A stretch of 64,000 nucleotides of DNA from NCBI RefSeq assembly GCF_012070565.1, contig NZ_JAAQRO010000040.1, positions 62,001 through 126,000 of the forward strand, in the 5' to 3' direction. The position numbers were made by a program, and so were the translations under genes. Below are positions 55,153 through 64,000 of the stretch, piece by piece. The DNA is from Anaerosporobacter faecicola. Its GTDB lineage: Bacteria > Bacillota > Clostridia > Lachnospirales > Lachnospiraceae. How positions within the stretch are numbered: the stretch's first letter is position 1; each line of letters starts with the position of its first letter. The notes under the pieces are model-generated. The model was not told the DNA's origin and did no database searches. It saw only the letters and a program-made list of their open reading frames with translations.

Positions 55153-55484
55153 ACTTGACTCCTATCTGCATTCATAACATGCAATATCGTATTAACATTA
55201 ACCTATTATTAATATATTCACATCTCAAGTTAATTATATATTGAGTTTTTGTCAGAATGATGTCAACTTTGTAAGAAATTCAAAAATTAGTAGTCTCTCC
55301 ATGGAAATAAAGGATTTGGTAATTTCGTAAGAAATTGTTAAGAAATAACCTGTACTTGATACTTGTACAAATGACATAGAATAAGATATAATAACCATAT
55401 TGATACTATACAATGCTATGCATTTTTGAAACATGTATCATAAAACGACTAAATACCGTTAGCTAATAGAAAGGACGGGTGTAA
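55153..55484. other. Divergent intergenic region
   Basis: AT-rich region between the minus-strand Ig-like gene and the response regulator. On the + strand it contains a promoter-like pair at 55363-55392. I see no clear repeat or further ORF. Confidence 0.4.
55363..55392 (+). promoter_or_regulatory. Probable promoter of the two-component operon
   Basis: -35 TTGTAC (55363-55368) and -10 TATAAT (55387-55392) with an 18-base spacer, 93 bases before the response regulator start. Confidence 0.45.
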
Positions 55485-56180
55485 ATGCAGCATATCTTAA
55501 TTGCGGATGATAATAATGATATAACAGATATTTTGTCAACCTATGCACAAAAAGAGGGGTATGAACCAGTTGTAGCCTCAGATGGTGTAGAAGCGTTAGA
55601 ATTATTTCAAAAGTATGAACCAGTAGCGGTTTTATTAGATGTCATGATGCCAAAGGAAGATGGGTATGAGGTTTGTAGAAAGATTCGAAGCAAATCGAAT
55701 ACACCCGTAATCTTGATCACAGCAAGAGGAGAAGATTTTGAGAAGATTATGGGACTTGATATTGGCGCAGATGACTATATTGTAAAACCTTTTAGTCCAA
55801 GTGAGGTTATGGCAAGAGTTCGTGCAGTTCTTCGACGTATGTCAAATGCAACGCAACCTCAGAAGTCGGAGAATACCATATCAATTAGTAATTTGGATAT
55901 TAATCTTGATGAATATACACTCTACATAGATGGTAAGAAGATGTCGCTAACGAAAAAAGAAATTGAAACCATGTGGACCCTTGCGGGAAATCCGAATAAA
56001 GTATTTACGAGAGACAATCTGTTGGATAGTTTATGGGGATTTGATTATTTTGGTGATAGTCGTACCGTGGATTCTCATATTAAGCGACTACGTGCCAAGT
56101 TGGATAAAGTTGAACATCCAGATTGGACGATTAAGACCATATGGGGTGTAGGATATAAGTTTGAAATCGAGGAAGCTTAA
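55485..56180 (+). CDS. Response regulator, OmpR/PhoB family
   Basis: A 231-residue regulator. The receiver domain has the acidic pair at the N-terminus (ADDNND), phospho-acceptor Asp52 in VLLDVMMPKEDG, the Thr in ITARG and Lys in YIVKPFSP. Residues ~130-229 form a winged helix (LTKKEIETMWTLAGNPNKVFTRDNLLDSLWG, RTVDSHIKRLRAKL, TIWGVGYKF). It would control transcription after phosphorylation by the kinase encoded next. The stop TAA and the kinase ATG share one base (TAATG), so the pair is translationally coupled. Confidence 0.92.
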   Translation: MQHILIADDNNDITDILSTYAQKEGYEPVVASDGVEALELFQKYEPVAVLLDVMMPKEDGYEVCRKIRSKSNTPVILITARGEDFEKIMGLDIGADDYIVKPFSPSEVMARVRAVLRRMSNATQPQKSENTISISNLDINLDEYTLYIDGKKMSLTKKEIETMWTLAGNPNKVFTRDNLLDSLWGFDYFGDSRTVDSHIKRLRAKLDKVEHPDWTIKTIWGVGYKFEIEEA

Positions 56181-57718
56181 TGAGTATTGTAGATCATAAC
56201 AATAATGTAAAGTTTTATAATCGGATATCTTCCCGTGTATATTTTTATTTTGCCATTATCATCTGTATCTTTGCAGCAACGCTTGGAATCATGTTTCTTC
56301 AGTTAAGTAAATCAAATCAGAAGAATACATATAGAGAGCGGTTGCTTAACAAAGGAAGAAGTATTGCAGAGATTCTGAATAACTACATTATTTATGAAAA
56401 TTATGATGAATATCCTGCATTTTTAACGACATTAAAAAAGATTGAGACATCTGAGATGGATATCTGGATCATTGATAATGGAGAAGACGATAGCCCAATG
56501 AAAGACCTTTCTGATACGGATCTTACGAATATCGAACTGAATCGTAGCATACGGATCGTATTGGAGAATGCGTTGAAAGGGAAAGAAACGGATAAAGTAT
56601 ATTTTAGTGATATCTATAATGAGACGGTTATGTCCATTGGGATACCAGTGTATGATGAGAATAAAGTCGTAGCTGGTGCGGTTATCTTACATGCACCGAT
56701 CAAAGGGCAGGGACAATTGATCAAAACAAGTTTACGAATGATCTTGATGAGTGCAATTACTGCTTTATTCGTATGTTTTATTGTTGCAGTCATTTTTGCG
56801 AAAAGATTAACACAACCAATTTCTAAGATGAGAGTAACAGCGCTTGGATTGGCAGAAGGAGATTATTCCTTAAAGATTGAGAGTGATCAAAAGGATGAGT
56901 TAGGAGATTTGGCAAGAACATTTGATATACTTTCAGATCGATTGGCACAAAGTGAGGAAGAACGGAAGAACATGGAGCAGATGCGTATGGATTTTTTTGC
57001 AAATGTTTCGCATGAATTACGTACCCCAATCACAGTTATTCGTGCTTATACCGAGATGTTGATTGATGGGATTGTTACAGATCCAGAAAAGATTAATGCC
57101 AACTATGAACGTATGTTAAAAGAGTGTAAAGGCATGGAACGGCTGGTCGGTGATTTGTTATTACTCTCTAAGATGCAGAATCCAGATTTTGCTGTAGAGA
57201 AGGAGCCGATCAATGTAATCCAGATTTTTGATGACATATTGCGTAACGCTTCTGCAATCTGTGTAAAGAAGAATATAAAACTGGACATTCAAAAGACAGA
57301 AGGCTCGGTTATGATGTTAGGAGATTATGATCGACTGCGCCAGATGTTTATGATTATCTTTGATAATGCGGTTAAATTTTCCAATGAAAATTCAACCATA
57401 TACATAAAAATTATGTGTATGGACATAATAAGAATATCAATTAAAGATGAAGGTGTTGGAATCACAAAAGAGGAATTACCGTACATCTTTGATAAATTCT
57501 ATAAATCAAAGCTAAGACAGAATGCCAATGGTTCTGGATTGGGATTAGCAATTGCAAGACAGATAGCCATTAAACATAATGGTGTGATTAATGTGGAAAG
57601 CGAGATTGGTAAAGGAACAGAGTTTCAATTCTCTTTCCAAAAACTCACGGATTATGAAGATTTAGAAGATATAGTGGAACAAGAAATTGCTACATCGATG
57701 TCAGACAACATACAATAA
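56180..57718 (+). CDS. Sensor histidine kinase
   Basis: A 512-residue membrane kinase. Helices at ~21-43 and ~183-207 bracket an outside sensor domain of about 140 residues (with the VMSIGIPVYDENKVVAGAVIL pattern of a single Cache/PAS-like fold). A HAMP domain follows (FAKRLTQPISKMRVTAL), the phospho-acceptor His278 in FFANVSHELRTP, and an ATPase domain with DNAVKFSNEN, DEGVGITKEELPYIFDKF and GSGLGLAIA. The signal is unknown. It is the partner of the OmpR-type regulator just upstream. Confidence 0.92.
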   Translation: MSIVDHNNNVKFYNRISSRVYFYFAIIICIFAATLGIMFLQLSKSNQKNTYRERLLNKGRSIAEILNNYIIYENYDEYPAFLTTLKKIETSEMDIWIIDNGEDDSPMKDLSDTDLTNIELNRSIRIVLENALKGKETDKVYFSDIYNETVMSIGIPVYDENKVVAGAVILHAPIKGQGQLIKTSLRMILMSAITALFVCFIVAVIFAKRLTQPISKMRVTALGLAEGDYSLKIESDQKDELGDLARTFDILSDRLAQSEEERKNMEQMRMDFFANVSHELRTPITVIRAYTEMLIDGIVTDPEKINANYERMLKECKGMERLVGDLLLLSKMQNPDFAVEKEPINVIQIFDDILRNASAICVKKNIKLDIQKTEGSVMMLGDYDRLRQMFMIIFDNAVKFSNENSTIYIKIMCMDIIRISIKDEGVGITKEELPYIFDKFYKSKLRQNANGSGLGLAIARQIAIKHNGVINVESEIGKGTEFQFSFQKLTDYEDLEDIVEQEIATSMSDNIQ

Positions 57719-57799
57719 TTGGACAAGTAGTAGAATAATACTAAATAAACTCTTAAATAATAGAATTAATAAAAAGATAAAATAAAATTGTCTTACTCC

Positions 57800-57828
57800 T
57801 TGCAATGCAATATGAAAAGAGTTATAAT
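57800..57828 (+). promoter_or_regulatory. Sigma-A promoter of the 6S RNA candidate
   Basis: -35 TTGCAA (57800-57805), -10 TATAAT (57823-57828), 17-base spacer; predicted start near 57835. Confidence 0.65.
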
Positions 57829-57859
57829 AAAGGCAGTTAAAAACTGAAAACAAAATATT

Positions 57860-58044
57860 GTAATACTTCCTGGAATGTGCGACAATCTTGTTATTTTGAA
57901 CCTACATTTACGAATCCGGGACACCAATATTTTTATGTTAATGTCAAGCCACCAACTGTAGTGGAAGGCAGAAACATAAGTGAGGTAACCCACCTAGCTA
58001 TAGCTAGGAGTCAAAATACAAGAAACGGCATTTTGGGGTATTAC
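57860..58044 (+). ncRNA. ssrS: 6S RNA candidate
   Basis: About 185 bases, the normal 6S length, forming one long interrupted rod. GTAATAC (57860-57866) pairs with GTATTAC (58038-58044), CTTGT with ACAAG, and TATTTTGA with TCAAAATA, leaving the middle as an internal bubble. The block TTTTGAACC...ACGAATCCGGGACACC resembles Firmicute 6S sequences from memory. It has a good promoter and a terminator and no ORF. 6S RNA binds sigma-A RNA polymerase in stationary phase. The rod and length are seen; the identity is inference. Confidence 0.7.
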
Positions 58045-58054
58045 ACAAATGATT

Positions 58055-58080
58055 AAGGCAGCGTAAGCTGCCTTTTTCTT
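58055..58080 (+). terminator. Factor-independent terminator of the 6S RNA candidate
   Basis: AAGGCAGC (58055-58062) pairs with GCTGCCTT (58067-58074) over GTAA, followed by T residues. Confidence 0.9.
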
Positions 58081-58257
58081 AGTTCTTTTATTGAATTCAG
58101 AGGCGTACGCATGAAAGAAAACGTAGTTCCACAATAACAAATCAAGGGATTCCTACTGGTAATTTACGAGTAAATAGTATATTATGGATAAGGAATGGAA
58201 TAATGATTAAGTACAGATTGCAGAGTTTTAATTTAGATGAATAGATGGAGGCGGAAG

Positions 58258-60213
58258 ATGAAACACGGATTTGTAAAAGTTGCAGCAGCGACTCCTATGG
58301 TTAAGGTTGCTGATCCCACATATAATACCCAACAGATTGTTGAGTTGATTCATAAGGCAGCTGAAGAGAAAGTAAGAGTATTGGTTTTTCCAGAGTTATG
58401 TATTACAGGATATACCTGTGGAGATCTATTTTTACAGAATACCTTATTATCAGAAGCAAAAGAATCTCTTGTTAAGATTATACGAGAAACAAAAAACCGA
58501 AATATGGTAGTTGTAGTAGGATTGCCAATTATGAAATTAGGAAATCTTTATAATACAGCTGCAGTTATTTTTGAAGGCCAGTTACTTGGAATCGTGCCGA
58601 AAGTCAACATACCAAATTATTCGGAATTTTATGAAGCAAGATATTTTGGTATTGGAAATGAAAAGGTAGAATACATCGATATTATAGATGAGAAAGAGAT
58701 TCCATTCGGTGCAAATCTATTGTTCCGTTGTAATGAGCTTCAGGATTTTATAATCTCTGTTGAAATCTGCGAAGATTTATGGGTACCAATTCCACCATCT
58801 TCTAGACATGCTTTGGCAGGGGCGACAGTAATCGTCAATCCTTCCGCAAGTAATGAGACAACTGGAAAAGATATTTATCGAAAAGATTTGGTTTGTGCAC
58901 AATCGGCATCTATAATGGGAGCTTATATCTATGCAAGTGCTGGTGAAGGGGAATCTACATCGGATGTTGTATTCTCAGGTCATAATTTGATTGCAGAGAA
59001 TGGGACGATCTTAAAAGAAGCACCACGATTCACGAATGATCTGACCATTTCTGAAATAGATATTCAAAAATTGGTGAGTGAAAGAAGAAGAATGTCAACA
59101 TTCTGTACTAATAATGATGAAAATTATACATTTGTTGATTTTACATTTACTGATCATGCATTAAAAGATCAGTTGGAGACAACATTAACACGTACCTTTG
59201 CTAAGACTCCATTTGTTCCAAGTGCAAAGGATAAGCGGGATAAACGTTGTGAGGAAATCTTAAATATACAGGCATTTGGATTAAAGAAACGACTGATGCA
59301 TATTGGTTGTAAGAATGCCGTAGTTGGAATATCTGGTGGTTTGGATTCAACATTAGCTTTACTTGTTATGGTGAAAGCATATGATTTGCTTGGGTTAGAC
59401 CGTAGCAATATAATTGCAGTTACTATGCCTTGTTTTGGTACAACGGATCGCACCTATAACAATGCGGTTACTTTGACAAGAAAGTTAGGAGCAACTTTAC
59501 GGGAAATACCAATTAGAGAAGCAGTGTTGCTTCATTTAAAAGATATTGGACATGATGTGAATAATCATGATGTTACTTATGAGAATGCACAGGCAAGAGA
59601 ACGTACTCAGATTCTTATGAATGTGGCCAATCAAAGCAATGGAATCGTAGTGGGAACAGGCGATATGTCAGAGCTGGCTCTAGGTTGGGCAACTTACAAT
59701 GGAGATCATATGTCTATGTATGGAGTAAATTGTTCCGTACCAAAGACTTTGGTACGGTATTTGGTGGCATATTATGCAGATACATTAAAGGATCAAGAAT
59801 TACGTGACATTCTTTTAGATGTATTGGATACACCAGTAAGCCCAGAGTTATTGCCTCCGGAAGACGGAAAGATTTCACAGAAGACAGAAGATTTAGTGGG
59901 ACCGTATGAGTTACATGACTTCTTCTTATATTATGTTATGCGTTTTGGATTCACACCAGGTAAAGTGTTCCGCCTAGCAAAGAATGCATTTGCAGGAGAT
60001 TATGAAGATGTGGTGATCTACAAATGGCTCCGTACGTTCTATTGGAGATTCTTTACGCAGCAATTTAAACGAAATTGTTTGCCAGATGGTCCAAAGGTAG
60101 GAAGTGTAGCAGTCTCTCCAAGAGGCGATCTGCGTATGCCAAGTGATGCAAGTAGTGCGGTTTGGATGAAAGAATTAGATGAAATCAAGCAGGAATATGG
60201 ATTAACGATTTAG
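58258..60213 (+). CDS. nadE: Glutamine-dependent NAD+ synthetase
   Basis: A 651-residue two-domain enzyme. The N-terminal nitrilase-type glutaminase holds Glu in FPELCITGYTCGDL, Lys in VPKVNIPNYSEFYE and nucleophile Cys171 in SVEICEDLWVP. The C-terminal synthetase has the ATP loop GISGGLDSTLAL, GTGDMSELALGW and SVPKTLV. It amidates deamido-NAD to NAD+. Start 58258 has GGAGG six bases upstream; an ATG seven codons earlier has no ribosome site. The long form matches clostridial and other glutamine-using NadE proteins. Confidence 0.94.
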   Translation: MKHGFVKVAAATPMVKVADPTYNTQQIVELIHKAAEEKVRVLVFPELCITGYTCGDLFLQNTLLSEAKESLVKIIRETKNRNMVVVVGLPIMKLGNLYNTAAVIFEGQLLGIVPKVNIPNYSEFYEARYFGIGNEKVEYIDIIDEKEIPFGANLLFRCNELQDFIISVEICEDLWVPIPPSSRHALAGATVIVNPSASNETTGKDIYRKDLVCAQSASIMGAYIYASAGEGESTSDVVFSGHNLIAENGTILKEAPRFTNDLTISEIDIQKLVSERRRMSTFCTNNDENYTFVDFTFTDHALKDQLETTLTRTFAKTPFVPSAKDKRDKRCEEILNIQAFGLKKRLMHIGCKNAVVGISGGLDSTLALLVMVKAYDLLGLDRSNIIAVTMPCFGTTDRTYNNAVTLTRKLGATLREIPIREAVLLHLKDIGHDVNNHDVTYENAQARERTQILMNVANQSNGIVVGTGDMSELALGWATYNGDHMSMYGVNCSVPKTLVRYLVAYYADTLKDQELRDILLDVLDTPVSPELLPPEDGKISQKTEDLVGPYELHDFFLYYVMRFGFTPGKVFRLAKNAFAGDYEDVVIYKWLRTFYWRFFTQQFKRNCLPDGPKVGSVAVSPRGDLRMPSDASSAVWMKELDEIKQEYGLTI

Positions 60214-60304
60214 TGCAAAAATGGTCGCTATTCATAGTGGACATGAGGTTCTTTAAGGAATAGCGATGATTAGAATAACGTAAGATAGAGGAGAGATTGA
60301 GCAG

Positions 60305-60580
60305 ATGGAAAGTTACGATATTGATGATTTTATTGAAGAAGTAAAATTTCAAATGATAGAATATGACGTGTTGGACGAAAGCACGATCTTAGATTGGGAA
60401 AAGAAAGCACGTGCTTATATAGGAAAGCAAAGAGGGAATAAGAACATCATCATAAAATCAGAGGAAGAGATCTATATTAAGATCAAAGGCGAAGAAGTTA
60501 TGGAAAAGATTGCACTGGAGTATTACCGAGCATTCCGTGATCAGGATTTAGATGGGTACTGGAAACGCTTTCGTTTGTAA
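60305..60580 (+). CDS. Hypothetical protein, 91 residues
   Basis: A small acidic, mostly helical protein with a ribosome site (GAGGAGAGA) before the ATG and codon use like its neighbours. No signal peptide, membrane span or motif I recognise. It lies about 90 bases after nadE and is followed by a long bidirectional terminator. Confidence 0.55.
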   Translation: MESYDIDDFIEEVKFQMIEYDVLDESTILDWEKKARAYIGKQRGNKNIIIKSEEEIYIKIKGEEVMEKIALEYYRAFRDQDLDGYWKRFRL

Positions 60581-60604
60581 ACAGATCAAAAAATAATAAA
60601 AAAT

Positions 60605-60673
60605 AAAAATCTAGAACAAAGGTTGTCAGGGCGGTTAATGATCCGTTCATGGCAGCGTTTGTTCTAGATTTTT
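60605..60673. terminator. Long bidirectional terminator
   Basis: AAAAATCTAGAACAAA (60605-60620) and TTTGTTCTAGATTTTT (60658-60673) pair perfectly over 16 bp, with a 37-base loop, between two convergent genes. Confidence 0.85.
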
Positions 60674-60718
60674 TATTTTATGCCTTTGTTATGTATTGTT
60701 GGAAGTATCATTCCATGA

Positions 60719-61150
60719 TCATTTCTCTGCTTTTTTCAGAGTGGTTTTAATGGCATCTAACAGGAGGGTCTGGGTATATTTACTGTTCTCTGATAATTGA
60801 ACGGAATCCACGTCACCAGTTTCATAGAGTTGGGAAGCAATGTCATCTAAGGAAGGTTGCAATAATGGGAACATGGTCGTTACTGTTTCGCTGAGATTGG
60901 TTATACTAACTGAATTAATATGGCTTTCGTCGACTACAACTTCAATATTGAGGGAAGTCTCTCCTATCGTTAATTCAGATGTCCATACTCCTGCTGTATA
61001 TTTTGCTGATTCCTCCACATCAGAGCCTTTCTTCTTATCGGGTAGAAACATAAAGATCAGTAGTAATATAAGAAGAATACCTAAGCCAGCAAATATTGCT
61101 GTGTAAATTATTTCTTTCAGTTGAATGATAACAATCTTAGTTTTTGACAT
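60719..61150 (-). CDS. Membrane-anchored small protein, FMN-binding-domain-like
   Basis: A 143-residue protein with one N-terminal membrane helix (~15-36) followed by DKKKG, so the rest is probably outside. The outer part (YTAGVWTSELTIGETSLNIEVVVDESHINSVSITN, then TQTLLLDAIKTTLKKA) has the YxxG...G and V..I.V.N pattern of short FMN-binding (RnfG/NqrC-type) domains, but the conserved Thr motif for covalent flavin is not obvious. GGAGG stands before the ATG. Function unknown. Confidence 0.6.
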   Translation of the reverse strand: MSKTKIVIIQLKEIIYTAIFAGLGILLILLLIFMFLPDKKKGSDVEESAKYTAGVWTSELTIGETSLNIEVVVDESHINSVSITNLSETVTTMFPLLQPSLDDIASQLYETGDVDSVQLSENSKYTQTLLLDAIKTTLKKAEK

Positions 61151-61354
61151 CTTTTATCCTCCATAAGTTTCGTTATTATAGTATATTATTTACCTAAAAT
61201 ATTTATGACTGTTTAGGAACTTCATTTTTTCTAGACGAGTCCAATGATTTGGTGTACCATGGTGTAGAGAGTTTCTATAAAAACAACAGATTCGAACAAA
61301 ATGAAAATTAGAGCAAAACTAGGGAATCGAAAAATTAGATTATAGGAGGAGCAT

Positions 61355-64000
61355 ATGTCATTACAACTTATACTGGGGAGTTCTGGGGCAGGAAAATCCC
61401 ATCGTTTGTATCAAGAGATTGTGTCGGATTCCTTGAAGAATCCAGAGACAAATTATCTGGTGATTGTACCAGAACAATTTACCATGCAGACGCAGAGAGA
61501 TATGGTTGCGGCTCATCCGAATCATGGAATTATGAATATCGATATTCTTAGCTTTATGCGTCTTGCTTATCGGGTATTCGATGAATTAGGTGGACAAGAT
61601 AAAACGGTCCTTGAAGATACAGGCAAGAGTATGATCTTACGGAAGATCGTGGAGCAGAAAAAAGAGGAGCTGCATATCTTTCAGAGTAATGTGAAAAAAA
61701 ACGGATTCATTGATGAATTAAAATCGATGTTATCGGAAATCTATCAATATTGTATTACACCAGAACAATTGGAGCAAACGATTGAACAAGTAGAATCACG
61801 TCCTATGTTAAAGAGCAAGTTACAGGATATTCTAGTTGTTTATCGAGGTTTTCAAGATTATATAGAAGAAAAATATATTACTACAGAAGAGATATTAGAT
61901 GTGTTGTATGACAAAGTAGAAGAGTCTACCTACGTTAAAGAATGCGTCATATGTTTCGATGGATTTACGGGATTCACACCTTCACAGACAAAATTACTAA
62001 CAAAATTAATGCGTTTGTGTAAGAAGGTATATGTAACAGTTACCATTGATGAGAGAGAACAGTTTGCAGCGGACGAAGAATATCAATTGTTTCATATGAG
62101 TAAGAAGATGATTGCTTCGCTACAGGAAATAGCCATAGAACAGCAAGTACCAATGGAAAAACCATTGTGGATGGTAGGACAGGGAAAGGCGCGCACACCT
62201 TATCGATTCCTAGAAAGTCCGGGGCTTGCTGCACTGGAGAAGAATCTGTTCCGCTATCCAAGAGTGACTTATACAAAAGAAGTGGAGGATCTAAGTCTCC
62301 ATGTGGCACAAAATCCAGCCAGTGAAGTTGCATTTACTATTGTTCAGATAAAGAAATTGATTCAGGAGCAAGGATATCGTTATAAGGATATTGCGGTAGT
62401 AAGTGGGGATATGGCAACTTACGGACGGATTATTGAGAATGATTATGAACAGGAGAAGATTCCATTTTTCATCGATCAGAAGAAAGGAATACTAGGAAAT
62501 CCTGCGGTAGAATTAATTCGAAGCGTATTAGAAGTAACCCAAAGGGACTTCAGCTATGAATCCATGTTTCGTTATCTTCGTTGTGAAATGGTGGATATAT
62601 CCAGAGAAGCGGTGGATAATCTGGAAAATTATGCGTTGGCTATGGGGATAAGAGGGTTCCATCTATGGACAAAGGAATGGGACCGTTCCTATCAGACACA
62701 AGGAGCAATCGATTTTATAAGATTAAATGAAAGTAGAAAAATGGCGTTAGCAGGTTTGGAACCTCTTCGCGAGGTATTAAAGAAAAAAGATTCTACCGTC
62801 CGTGAGATGACAACAGCAATCTGTATGTTTTTGGTTGAAAAACAGGTGGCAGCAAAATTAACCGGGTTCTCACAGGATTTTGATGTTATGGGGAAATTGA
62901 GTTTAGCCAAGGAATATCGCCAAGTATATGGTATGATTCTAGAATTATTTGATAAGATGGTTGAACTTCTTGGAGAAGAGACCATGTCCTTGGAGGAATA
63001 CAGTAAACTATTGGATACAGGTTTTGAAGAGATCAAAGTAGGAATCATTCCACCAAGTATTGACCAGATTGTGGTGGGTGATATTGAAAGAACAAGACTG
63101 AAAGATATTAAAGCGTTATTCTTCCTTGGAGTAAATGATGGAATTATACCAAAATCCGCAGATGGTGGTGGATTGATATCCGATATGGAACGAGAATTGT
63201 TACTGAAACATGAGGTAGAGTTAGCACCAACAAAACGGCAAAAGACATTTACCGAACAGTTTTATCTATATCTGAATCTGACGAAACCAACAAAACACTT
63301 GTATATTACGTATAGTAAAGTTGGTATGGATGGAAAAGCAAAGAAGGCATCCTATCTGATAGGTAAGATGAAACAGATTTTTCCTAAACTGAAGGTGCAG
63401 GATTTTGCTTATGAGCAAGATCATTTGGAGACTATACTGGCTACAAGACAAGGAATTGGTTATCTGATCGATCGGATTCGAAGTTTTGCAGATACGAGTA
63501 AGCCAAAAGAAGGATTTGAATCTCCATTGGAAACACCTACATTTCAAGAGTTATACAGCTGGTATTGTCAGGATGAGGAAAGAAGAAAGAGTCTGGATTT
63601 GGTTATCCAGGGAGCGTTCTATGAACCAGACGCCAATTCCTTATCGAAAGCAGTAGCTCGAGCACTTTATGGAAGTGAGTTGAATGGAAGTGTTACCCGT
63701 TTAGAAAAATACGCGGCATGTGCATTTGCACATTTTATACGATATGGTTTAGGACTACTAGAACGGCAGGAATATCGTCTTGCTGTACCGGATATCGGGA
63801 ATATCTTTCATAAAGCCATTGACCTCTTCTCAAAGAAAGTACAAAAAAGCGAGTATGAATGGTACTCCATACCAGATGAGGTAAGAGAACAATATACCAA
63901 AGAAGCAGTAGAGGAAGCTGCGGTTGATTATGGCAATCAGGTAATTCTCAGCAGCAAACGAAATGCATATATGTTAGCCAGAGTAATGCGTATTACCAAA
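61355..64000 (+). CDS. addB: ATP-dependent helicase/deoxyribonuclease subunit B (AddB), 3' truncated by window edge
   Basis: The frame is open from ATG 61355 to the right edge, 882 codons. The N-terminus LQLILGSSGAGKSHRLY has the Walker A loop (residues 8-15), followed by YLVIVPEQFTMQTQRDM and ILSFMRLAYRVFDELG, all typical of AddB. Later, VGDIERTRLKDIKALFFLGVNDG and the C-terminal start of the nuclease part (SVTRLEKYAACAFAHFIRYGL) with its first cluster Cys appear. AddB works with AddA in end resection of double-strand breaks. GGAGGAG lies before the ATG. The addA gene is expected just outside. Confidence 0.93.
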   Translation, partial: MSLQLILGSSGAGKSHRLYQEIVSDSLKNPETNYLVIVPEQFTMQTQRDMVAAHPNHGIMNIDILSFMRLAYRVFDELGGQDKTVLEDTGKSMILRKIVEQKKEELHIFQSNVKKNGFIDELKSMLSEIYQYCITPEQLEQTIEQVESRPMLKSKLQDILVVYRGFQDYIEEKYITTEEILDVLYDKVEESTYVKECVICFDGFTGFTPSQTKLLTKLMRLCKKVYVTVTIDEREQFAADEEYQLFHMSKKMIASLQEIAIEQQVPMEKPLWMVGQGKARTPYRFLESPGLAALEKNLFRYPRVTYTKEVEDLSLHVAQNPASEVAFTIVQIKKLIQEQGYRYKDIAVVSGDMATYGRIIENDYEQEKIPFFIDQKKGILGNPAVELIRSVLEVTQRDFSYESMFRYLRCEMVDISREAVDNLENYALAMGIRGFHLWTKEWDRSYQTQGAIDFIRLNESRKMALAGLEPLREVLKKKDSTVREMTTAICMFLVEKQVAAKLTGFSQDFDVMGKLSLAKEYRQVYGMILELFDKMVELLGEETMSLEEYSKLLDTGFEEIKVGIIPPSIDQIVVGDIERTRLKDIKALFFLGVNDGIIPKSADGGGLISDMERELLLKHEVELAPTKRQKTFTEQFYLYLNLTKPTKHLYITYSKVGMDGKAKKASYLIGKMKQIFPKLKVQDFAYEQDHLETILATRQGIGYLIDRIRSFADTSKPKEGFESPLETPTFQELYSWYCQDEERRKSLDLVIQGAFYEPDANSLSKAVARALYGSELNGSVTRLEKYAACAFAHFIRYGLGLLERQEYRLAVPDIGNIFHKAIDLFSKKVQKSEYEWYSIPDEVREQYTKEAVEEAAVDYGNQVILSSKRNAYMLARVMRITK

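Overview
The window comes from a low-GC, AT-rich Gram-positive anaerobe. Gene content fits Clostridia, most probably Lachnospiraceae: addB, glutamine-dependent NAD synthetase, a Firmicute-style 6S RNA, strong GGAGG ribosome sites, and a MerR-methyltransferase fusion. The genus is inferred from gene content and composition only.

About 1-42.2 kb on the + strand is one very large surface-glycan locus. It starts inside a Wzy-type polymerase/ligase gene and then carries glycosyltransferases and an ABC-2 exporter (permease with an extra extracytoplasmic domain, plus a short Wzt/TagH-like ATPase). A dense nucleotide-sugar block at 8.6-16.3 kb follows. One set there is the GDP-D-glycero-alpha-D-manno-heptose route (GmhA-like isomerase, HddA-like kinase, a fused HddC-GmhB protein) with a GDP-sugar 4,6-dehydratase and a cupin. 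Beside it lies a second, unassigned set with the same four activity types in other arrangements (nucleotidyltransferase-APH kinase fusion, KpsF-like SIS isomerase, small HAD phosphatase) plus an SDR. Two GT9-like (heptosyltransferase-fold) genes flank this block.

From 16.4 to 39 kb come pyruvyltransferase-family proteins in unusual fusions, a fucosyltransferase-like gene, an acyltransferase whose last helix is cut off by an apparent one-base frameshift, UDP-galactopyranose mutase, an FAD oxidoreductase/GtrA pair, large multi-module glycosyltransferases and a GT-C membrane transferase. A CapD/FlaA1-type 4,6-dehydratase ends the + strand block at 42.2 kb.

From 42.4 to 47.4 kb on the - strand lie galU and the dTDP-L-rhamnose genes, transcribed rfbA-rfbB-rfbD-rfbC-galU. 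Copies of a dispersed hairpin repeat sit in the last two intergenic gaps. The promoter before rfbA has the 19-bp spacer and central dyad typical of MerR-controlled promoters, and a MerR-methyltransferase fusion gene lies just upstream.

The remainder (49-64 kb) is more ordinary: a 1332-residue secreted 5'-nucleotidase-type protein with Ig-like repeats, cysK, a secreted Ig-like protein, an OmpR-type two-component pair, a 6S RNA candidate, nadE, two small proteins of unknown function and the 5' part of addB, which runs off the right edge. I see no rRNA, tRNA, CRISPR array, phage or intact insertion sequence.
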